Positions 1-4,632 of a stretch of 7,972 nt of DNA are shown piece after piece (the stretch's first letter is position 1; each line of letters begins with the position of its first letter). The stretch is from assembly GCA_020349865.1 (NCBI GenBank), contig CP070700.1:852619-860590 (forward strand), in the 5' to 3' direction. The position numbers and the translations under genes were made by a program. The notes under the pieces were generated by a model. It did not search any database. It had not been told where the DNA came from and saw only the letters and a program-made list of their open reading frames with translations. Source of the DNA: Desulfobacteraceae bacterium. GTDB lineage: Bacteria; Desulfobacterota; DSM-4660; Desulfatiglandales; Desulfatiglandaceae.

Positions 1-61
1 TAACAGAAGAAACAAGCTCCCGTCAGGAGAAAGGCTGGCACATTTTGAGTGGTTTCTCCAT
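1..61 (-). other. Start of a further gene running off the left edge (in-frame UGA at codon 13)
   Basis: A minus-strand ATG at 61-59 has a near-ideal Shine-Dalgarno, AAGGAGG (74-68), six bases upstream. It encodes MEKPLKMCQPFS and then meets TGA at 25-23. The first 18 bases match the start of the neighbouring TPR gene at 16 positions (MEKPLK versus MERPLK), so the two starts look like duplicates, and this gene lies downstream of the TPR gene in the same direction. Only about 22 bases remain after the UGA. I cannot tell whether it is a true stop (a 12-residue peptide), a disrupted paralogue or a selenocysteine codon; no hairpin can be judged in so short a stretch. Both other frames stay open to the window edge, so a frameshift is also possible. 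No function is recognised. Confidence 0.4.
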
Positions 62-114
62 GGGAATCCTCCTTGATCGTAGGTTAACTGATAAGAGAAA
101 TGATTTGAGAACCG

Positions 115-148
115 CTTTATAAGCCAAAACAAAACGGCACTTATAAAG
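115..148. repeat. Perfect 9-bp inverted repeat, possible hairpin
   Basis: CTTTATAAG (115-123) and its reverse complement (140-148) flank a 16-base spacer, and an inner GCC/GGC pairing can extend the stem on the minus strand. It lies between the stop of the TPR gene and the Shine-Dalgarno of the next minus-strand gene. No T-run follows it, so a standard intrinsic terminator is unlikely. An operator or mRNA structure is possible. Confidence 0.45.
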
Positions 149-185
149 ATGTCCTCAACTGCACTGTGAAAAGAAAAAACTCGTA

Positions 186-965
186 TTATTCTTTCATCGT
201 CTTCGGCCTCTCAGGCCAAGGCTTATGGTTTCTATAGGACTTTAGGTGCTCTATAAATTCATCAATTAATTTTTTTGCGTCGCCTTCATTTTTTAGCTGA
301 GCGATGGCCTTTTCCTGCATTGTTATTGCATGTTCGAATTTACCTGCTTCAGCGTAAGCCGCAGCTAATGTATCCAAGTTTTGCGAGTGCCGGACAAGAT
401 CCACTGACTTTTGCGCTAGTTCTAATGCTTTAGTACCGTCACGGTATCTGGCATCGGGACAAGTAGCCAAGATCCAAGCTAGGTTGTTGTAAGCCTCAGC
501 ATCACTAGGATTTATCTCAAGAGCCTTGTTGATGTCAGAGATAGCTTTGTCATACTGGCTTTTCCCAGCATAGGCAAGCCCCCGAGCCGAATAGGCTCTC
601 TCATCCGTAGGATTTATCTCGATGGCTTTGGTGAAAACAGAGATGGCCTTTTCATATTGGCCTTTTTTATAATAAGTAAGCCCACGATTATTATAGAAAC
701 CGGCATATAAACTCGACCAATCCCCTCCCACTAATTTTCTTACCGACCAGTCTTTGTGTTTTGCTACCAAATACAACCCACCCACAAAAACAGCTAAAAG
801 GAGAATCACACCACTAATAATGAGCGCATCCCTATATTTTGGATATTCGGCTGACATTGATATGATAGTAGGGGTAGATTTATCATTTTCAATCTTGGAA
901 TAATCTGGTTCAGGGGGATGAGATCCCGAGTGGGACATTATTACAGGTTTGAGAGGTCTCTCCAT
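186..965 (-). CDS. Membrane-anchored tetratricopeptide-repeat (TPR) protein
   Basis: A 259-residue protein. I place the start at ATG 965 (MERPLK), because AGGAGG lies seven bases upstream; an in-frame ATG 12 codons earlier (at 1001) lacks such a site. Residues 1-46 are polar and probably cytoplasmic. Residues about 47-68 are a single hydrophobic segment (ALIISGVILLLAVFVGGLYL) followed by K/R residues. The C-terminal part holds three to four TPR units at about 88-121, 122-155, 156-192 and 193-226, with typical cues such as Y-x-K-A-I and A-x-E-I-N-P. The third carries the NLAWILATCPD variant seen in many bacterial TPR proteins. TPRs are protein-binding scaffolds; the partner is unknown. No enzyme domain is visible. 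It is probably expressed from the promoter at 1016-1044 and may be co-transcribed with the gene start at 61. Confidence 0.88.
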   Translation of the reverse strand: MERPLKPVIMSHSGSHPPEPDYSKIENDKSTPTIISMSAEYPKYRDALIISGVILLLAVFVGGLYLVAKHKDWSVRKLVGGDWSSLYAGFYNNRGLTYYKKGQYEKAISVFTKAIEINPTDERAYSARGLAYAGKSQYDKAISDINKALEINPSDAEAYNNLAWILATCPDARYRDGTKALELAQKSVDLVRHSQNLDTLAAAYAEAGKFEHAITMQEKAIAQLKNEGDAKKLIDEFIEHLKSYRNHKPWPERPKTMKE

Positions 966-1015
966 GAAGTAACCTCCTGAAAAGAGGTTAATGAGTGGCA
1001 TGGAAAATTCAGCTT

Positions 1016-1044
1016 ATTGGACAAAAAAGGGTATTTGAAGTCAA
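1016..1044 (-). promoter_or_regulatory. Candidate sigma70 promoter of the TPR gene
   Basis: On the minus strand, TTGACT (1044-1039) and TCCAAT (1021-1016) are separated by 17 bases. The -35 matches consensus at five of six positions and the -10 at four. The start codon is about 50 bases downstream. The -35 abuts the inverted repeat at 1044-1088. Confidence 0.4.
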
Positions 1045-1088
1045 GAAAAATCGCTTTTTAGAGTCACCTCAGGGTCAGCGATTTTTCT
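1044..1088. repeat. Perfect 12-bp inverted repeat upstream of the TPR promoter
   Basis: AGAAAAATCGCT (1044-1055) and its reverse complement (1077-1088) flank a 21-base loop. The T-rich ends of the arms give it the look of a bidirectional terminator insulating the TPR promoter. It is also the right size for an operator. No transposase gene adjoins it, so I do not call it an insertion-sequence end. Confidence 0.5.
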
Positions 1089-1475
1089 CAGATGAAGATT
1101 AAGCCACGATCTCAAGATCTTGCGATTCCAGCCTTGGCCGAAATGATAGACTACTTGCCATATGCTTCACGGTAACTTGTTGAATTTAGGCATGACTTTG
1201 TTTTGTAATCTGGGATGGGGGTGAATTCCAGAATACCCAAATTAATCATCACATCAATATCGTTGAATGTCCTGCTAGATTAGAAGCTATGGTCAAGGAT
1301 TGAAAGATCAAATCTCAGCTTTCACAAGTAAGCTGCTCTTAATGTAAAATCCGCTGAGGTAATGACAATCAGGACATTCGTCTTGAAAAAGCAGGAGCTT
1401 TTTCGCAGCCCACCTAATGGTTAGGCGCTCTTTTTTGTGAAAATAGATTGCCGGTAAAGCGTTCTGTATTTTACC
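1089..1475. other. Stretch without an intact gene; remnant-like frames
   Basis: No start-to-stop gene with a ribosome site was found. On the minus strand, a frame of about 41 codons, containing YHFGQGWNRKI and ending in the hairpin near 1042, has no start codon. A 55-codon frame directly behind the lyase stop (1475-1311) contains CPDCHYLSG, also without a start. These may be decayed genes or chance open frames. Hairpins at 1385-1404 and 1413-1425 lie inside the stretch. Confidence 0.4.
1385..1404 (-). terminator. Possible terminator after the MerB-like gene
   Basis: GAAAAAGC and GCTTTTTC form a perfect 8-bp stem around a 4-base loop (TCCT on the minus strand), with A-rich and T-rich sides, 72 bases after the lyase stop codon. 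The stem has few G-C pairs, so termination may be weak. A second small hairpin at 1413-1425 is followed on the plus strand by CGCTCTTTTTT and could end plus-strand transcription. Confidence 0.35.
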
Positions 1476-2225
1476 TTACTGCTTAAATCCAAAAATCGTA
1501 CTTTGGATGGTTATGGTCACATACGTGAGCTGTTTTGGTGTAAAGTATGCACCACGTATCCTGTGAACCTTTCTGCGATATTCCTTTGCGTGTTCTTCTG
1601 ACCAGAAGAATACACTCTCTTTTCAAAATGCATTAATAATATGAGGATCTTCAAGCTTGTATAGATTTACATCCGGCACAAAAACTATGGGCTCACAACC
1701 CTTCTCCTTAACATGGTAGTTTAAGTCGCTGTTAATTTCAATGTGCATGGGCTGAGAACAGTGGGCGCATTCAGTTCTAACGACTATCGACAGAGCTTCT
1801 TTACGTAATCGCCCTTGCACGAAGGGCGTCGCAAACGCATCGACTGCTCACGCGGCGTACAACTGTTCACCAGTGCTGAAGGTGACATGATGAGGAGTTT
1901 CCTCAACGGTCACAGGATATGCCCAAACAACCGCCCCCTCACTATTTCTGAACAGGAAGGTCATGTGCTCTTCCAACTCATTGAAAACGGATGTCACCCG
2001 ATCGGTGGCCAGATCCAACTTGTTTGCGACGAATTCTGGTGATAACGGTTCGCCAACACGCGGGAGGTCTTTGACCACACAATGATGAACCATTCGGTGT
2101 TCATCGGACATGAAGTCGAGCTCGGTTTCTATTCTCTTTTTAGCTTTTAGAATTTGTTTTTCCCACAAAAATGGCGGAATGGTGAGCATGTAATGCCATA
2201 TTCCACTCATCAGCTTGTTACTCAT
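1476..2225 (-). CDS. saoL: MerB-like organomercurial/organometal lyase, selenoprotein with two selenocysteines (UGA at 1850-1848 and 1625-1623)
   Basis: Reading TGA as selenocysteine joins two apparent ORFs and a downstream tail into one 249-residue frame ending at TAA 1478-1476. The start is ATG 2225 (MSNKLM), with GAGGT six bases upstream. Residues about 50-120 match the MerB N-terminal helical region (LSPEFVANKLDL, then VTVEETPHHVTF). The first UGA gives LYAAU(126)AVD(129), matching MerB LYAWC(96)ALD(99). The second gives AFU(201)KESVFFWSEE, matching MerB SFC(159)CHVHFFAS. Both catalytic Cys are thus Sec, and the catalytic Asp is kept. C153 and C156 add a CxxC. MerB, of about 212 residues, cleaves carbon-mercury bonds by protonolysis in the cytoplasm; the substrate here is unknown. 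Each UGA is followed by a SECIS-like hairpin. I recall the name SaoL for MerB-like selenoproteins; the assignment is by memory. No mercury-resistance or transporter genes adjoin it. Confidence 0.88.
1590..1615 (-). promoter_or_regulatory. Bacterial SECIS element for the second UGA
   Basis: After the UGA at 1625-1623, TTCTTCT and AGAAGAA (between 1610 and 1593) form a perfect 7-bp stem with the tetraloop GGUC. A lower GUG/CAC pairing (1615-1613 with 1592-1590) extends it. The loop begins 19 bases after the UGA and has G and GU at its start. This fits the known bacterial SECIS rule: a hairpin with its loop about 16-37 bases downstream and a G in the first two loop positions. Confidence 0.78.
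1810..1828 (-). promoter_or_regulatory. Bacterial SECIS element for the first UGA
   Basis: After the UGA at 1850-1848, CGCCCTT and AAGGGCG form a perfect 7-bp stem around the loop CGUGC. The loop begins 26 bases downstream of the UGA and has G at its second position. Both distance and loop fit the bacterial SECIS pattern that recruits SelB. Confidence 0.75.
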
Positions 2226-2265
2226 AGGCGTACCTCTATCCAGTTTAAAATTAGGACATTCGAAA

Positions 2266-2460
2266 CTATAGAAAATTAGCGGCATTAACGATTCTGGAGA
2301 TCTTGTCCTCTTTCAATCCATCGAGATCTTCTTTCTTTATCCATCCTTCACTCATCAAACGTGCAAAAACGAGAATAAATCTTGAACATCTGCCTGCGTT
2401 CTATTCCCCGTATAATCAAGTGATGCAGTGCAGACGCCACATCCGGTCTGGTTGATCATG
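2266..2460 (-). pseudogene. Disrupted or frameshifted gene fragment upstream of the MerB-like gene
   Basis: Two adjoining minus-strand frames look protein-like. From ATG 2459 one encodes MINQTGCGVCTASLDYTG and continues to QDLFSF before a TGA. The other takes over at the T5 run (about 2362-2366) with ARLMSEGWIKKEDLDGLK and ends at TAG 2268-2266, 40 bases before the lyase start. One extra T in the run would join them in a single frame. No Shine-Dalgarno precedes the ATG. Further upstream the same frame continues through TGA and TAG codons. A decayed gene, a sequencing error in a homopolymer, or a programmed -1 shift are all possible. The product is not recognised, though the GCGVCT motif suggests a redox or metal-binding pair of cysteines. 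Confidence 0.35.
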
Positions 2461-2471
2461 GCATAAAAAAT

Positions 2472-2500
2472 ACAATACTATCAACAGCCTAAGGCGTCAA
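2472..2500 (-). promoter_or_regulatory. Candidate sigma70 promoter upstream of the MerB-like gene
   Basis: Minus-strand TTGACG (2500-2495) and TATTGT (2477-2472) are 17 bases apart, matching consensus at five and four positions. The arms of the inverted repeat at 2478-2515 flank the -35, which suggests control by a bound regulator or an RNA hairpin. The start codon would be about 240 bases downstream, leaving a long leader. Confidence 0.3.
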
Positions 2501-2515
2501 CTACTTTGCTGATAG
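2478..2515. repeat. 9-bp inverted repeat around the lyase promoter
   Basis: CTATCAACA (2478-2486) pairs with TGCTGATAG (2507-2515), with one G-T pair. An inner GCC/GGC pairing is possible. On the plus strand it is followed by AACTTTTTC and on the minus strand by a T-rich run, so a bidirectional terminator is an alternative to an operator. Confidence 0.45.
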
Positions 2516-2830
2516 AACTTTTTCATACGCTATAGTCTGTATAAACCGGTTCGAATGGAGCGCAATGCTGGACATGGTGCGACGTTCCCACAAAAATCAT
2601 TTTTCTTTTGTCGTTATGTGATATCATTGCTGTACGCGCCCCATATTTCGAGCTGGACACAGAGGGTATTTGGGTTCCTCAAACCAAAACCTGTTTTGGA
2701 CAAGCGTGATGTGATATAAAATCAGACAAACTCCGAAAACAGGAACAAAAATAAAAGTTCAAATTTCAAAACAGGATATTTCAGATTGCTGCTTAGTTTT
2801 AAGATCCCGATTCACATACTATTTTAACGT
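2516..2830. other. Intergenic stretch without a supported gene
   Basis: No ORF with a ribosome site was found. A minus-strand frame free of TAA and TAG, but with several TGA codons, runs through much of it (for example VGTSHHVQHCAPFEPVY) and ends in Cys-TGA-TAG near 2487-2479; it is discussed as a finding. The plus-strand promoter region of the next operon lies at 2684-2830. Confidence 0.4.
2684..2776. promoter_or_regulatory. Three AAAACAGG octamers upstream of the acyltransferase/TraB operon
   Basis: A 16-base palindrome CCAAAACCTGTTTTGG (2684-2699) contains the octamer in minus orientation (2697-2690). Plus-strand copies of AAAACAGGA lie at 2736-2744 and 2768-2776, 32 bases apart, about three helical turns. 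A -10-like TATAAA at 2715-2720 has no good -35, as expected if an activator bound at these sites. Regulator binding is inferred. Confidence 0.35.
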
Positions 2831-3682
2831 ATGATCACGCCTGAAGAAGAGAGATATATACGGGCCCATGCCTATGTGCCGGAGCACAGCGTCGGATTGA
2901 TGACATGCGTGTCAGGCGGCGAACCTTATCTCGTAGACGGCTATTTCTGCTGCCGCAGAAAAGATTGGCTTATAGTTGTCGGCTACCCATTGGAAAAGGA
3001 TTTCGTCTTGAGCGAATTTGAGGTGTTCATTGATAACATTAAAAAAAAATACCGACCCGAATACCTTTCGCTCATAGCGCCGGAATTGTCCCCTTCAATT
3101 ATTGAAAACTGCCGGGAGAGAGAAAGCGACCATTATTACATCCTGGATCTTCAGAGCGTGGTCCTAAAAACCAGCCTGAGAAGAACTGTTGCCAAGGCGC
3201 AAAGCCGCCTGATCGTCGAACGGTCTTCTGAAATCCTTGGGCAACACAAGGCGCTGATGAAAGAGTTCGTCGAAAACGTCGACCCACCGTCCCGCGTTAA
3301 AACACTTTTGTTCAAGACACCGGAATATTTTGACAATGACGGAAACGCCATGGTCTTGAACGCGTGGGACCAAGAAGAAAATCTGTCAGCGTTTTACATC
3401 GTGGATCTTGAGCCGGAAGACTTTTCCACTTATGTTATAGGATGCCATTCAAAAAAAGATTATGTTCCTGGTGCCTCGGATCTTCTGCTTTTTGAAACCG
3501 TCCGCTTGAGCGAGGAGCGTGGAAAAAAGTATGTACATCTCGGTCTCGGCGTAAATGAAGGAATCCGGCGATTCAAAATGAAATGGGGATCACAACCCAC
3601 CCTAAAATATGAAATGTGCGAACTTGTCCTGAAAAAGCCTTCCATCCGTGACACCATCCTGGCTTTACAAAGGTCTCGATGA
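2831..3682 (+). CDS. Acyltransferase with GNAT/FemAB-like C-terminal half
   Basis: A 283-residue soluble protein without signal peptide or membrane segment. The N-terminal half (1-110) is not assigned. Residues about 112-130 (LRRTVAKAQSR) resemble the basic helix that joins two halves in FemAB/DUF2156-like acyltransferases. Residues 171-255 look like a GNAT core: the strands AFYIVDL and FSTYVIGC, the helix GASDLLLFETVRLSEERG, then YVHLGLGVNEGIRRFKMKWG, the typical ending of such folds. Such enzymes transfer acyl or aminoacyl groups; donor and acceptor are unknown. ATG 2831 is the first possible start, since a TAA lies two codons upstream, but it has almost no Shine-Dalgarno. Its TGA stop overlaps the next gene's ATG (ATGA), so the two are probably translationally coupled. 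Confidence 0.72.
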   Translation: MITPEEERYIRAHAYVPEHSVGLMTCVSGGEPYLVDGYFCCRRKDWLIVVGYPLEKDFVLSEFEVFIDNIKKKYRPEYLSLIAPELSPSIIENCRERESDHYYILDLQSVVLKTSLRRTVAKAQSRLIVERSSEILGQHKALMKEFVENVDPPSRVKTLLFKTPEYFDNDGNAMVLNAWDQEENLSAFYIVDLEPEDFSTYVIGCHSKKDYVPGASDLLLFETVRLSEERGKKYVHLGLGVNEGIRRFKMKWGSQPTLKYEMCELVLKKPSIRDTILALQRSR

Positions 3683-4530
3683 AGTGGTTGCGAAAAAGAA
3701 AGACAGATTTTTTCACGAAAATGAAAGAAAAAGAATTGAAAATGATTCGGGAGGTAAGGAAAAACGACAAAGCGTCATTCCTTGTTGGAACGGCCCATTT
3801 CTTTCCATATAGTTTCAGGTCTTCGCTCATTCGCTACATTAAGAACGCCCGTACAGTGATATTTGAAGGGCCGCTCGATCAAGAAAATATGGACAGGGTC
3901 GTGAGGGCGGGAGTCGCTGAAGCGAAGGCCCCGCACATTTTCGATGCGCTGGACCGGCAAACCACGGCCCGTATTGTCAGAGCACTCGTTCTGCCGGGTT
4001 CGATAAGGATTCCGTCCTTTTTCTACCTCCTATCCACCAACACAGAAAAAACCGTATACGACATGGTAAAGGGAATGAAACCCTGGATGGCTTTTTTCAC
4101 GATCTGGTCGAGCTTCCTTGAGAAAAGAGGGTGGAGAAATTCAGTTGATCTGGAAGCGTATCGCATCGCCGGAGAGCTGGATAGAAATATCGTCTTTCTG
4201 GAAACAATTGAAGAACAGATAAAAGTACTTGAAAATCTCTCGTATGAAAAGATCATCGGTTTTTTAAAACGAATCGACCAATGGAATGATTACGCGCATT
4301 CATACATGAAATACTACTTAAACGGCGACTTGGAAAAGATCATATCCATGGGCACCCGTATTCCCAGCCGCAATTATCAAGCGATTGACCGGCGGGATAA
4401 AATATTCTTCGAAAGAATGATCAATTATTTTGAAGAGGGAAACGCCATAGCGTTTGTGGGTGCGCCGCATGTCGTAGGAATAAGCGAGATGTTTCGCGAA
4501 CGAGGATATGAAATGGCGAAAATAAAATGA
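3679..4530 (+). CDS. TraB/GumN (TIKI-like) family protein
   Basis: A 283-residue protein. Family hallmarks are visible: a first GxxH motif, GTAH (residues 37-40), followed by FFP; a conserved Glu in VIFEGPLD (63); SVDLEAYRIA (155-164) and IVFLETIEEQIKVL (171-184), matching the central VDxE and FLET segments; and a second GxxH motif, GAPH (261-264), in FVGAPHVVG near the C-terminus. In animal TIKI proteins of this superfamily the two GxxH motifs form a metal-dependent protease site; activity in bacterial members is largely unproven. A TraB-type membrane tail is absent, and no signal peptide is visible. The ATG overlaps the stop of the acyltransferase gene by ATGA, so expression depends on it. 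A start at codon 15 (MKEKEL) is possible but less likely given the overlap. Confidence 0.8.
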   Translation: MKWLRKRKTDFFTKMKEKELKMIREVRKNDKASFLVGTAHFFPYSFRSSLIRYIKNARTVIFEGPLDQENMDRVVRAGVAEAKAPHIFDALDRQTTARIVRALVLPGSIRIPSFFYLLSTNTEKTVYDMVKGMKPWMAFFTIWSSFLEKRGWRNSVDLEAYRIAGELDRNIVFLETIEEQIKVLENLSYEKIIGFLKRIDQWNDYAHSYMKYYLNGDLEKIISMGTRIPSRNYQAIDRRDKIFFERMINYFEEGNAIAFVGAPHVVGISEMFRERGYEMAKIK

Positions 4531-4632
4531 TTTCTATAAGATTATTTAATTTAATCAAATAGTTAGATTGATCAGAACCGATTAACACAATTCAACTGCC
4601 AATCAACAAACGATCTAAAGACAAGTCTTACT
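4531..4632. other. Short convergent intergenic gap
   Basis: An AT-rich gap between the ends of the TraB-like gene (plus) and the radical SAM gene (minus). Only a weak GATTA/TAATC pairing is seen, without a T-run. I see no confident terminator. Confidence 0.5.

Noticed and set aside
1044..1088. 12-bp inverted repeat as an insertion-sequence end
   Set aside because: The two arms are only 21 bases apart, there is no transposase and no target-site duplication.
1420..1426. GTTAGGC, the typical end of an integron attC site
   Set aside because: No matching RYYYAAC partner lies 55-140 bases upstream and no cassette or integrase gene is present.
1815..2042. Plus-strand 75-codon frame across the lyase
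   Set aside because: It is antisense to the conserved MerB-like frame and has no similarity or ribosome site of note.
1848..2285. The MerB-like protein as a 145-residue truncated protein or pseudogene
   Set aside because: The frame continues past the TGA with MerB-like sequence and a SECIS hairpin, and the second TGA repeats the pattern. The start at 2285 is also less likely than ATG 2225, which has its own ribosome site.
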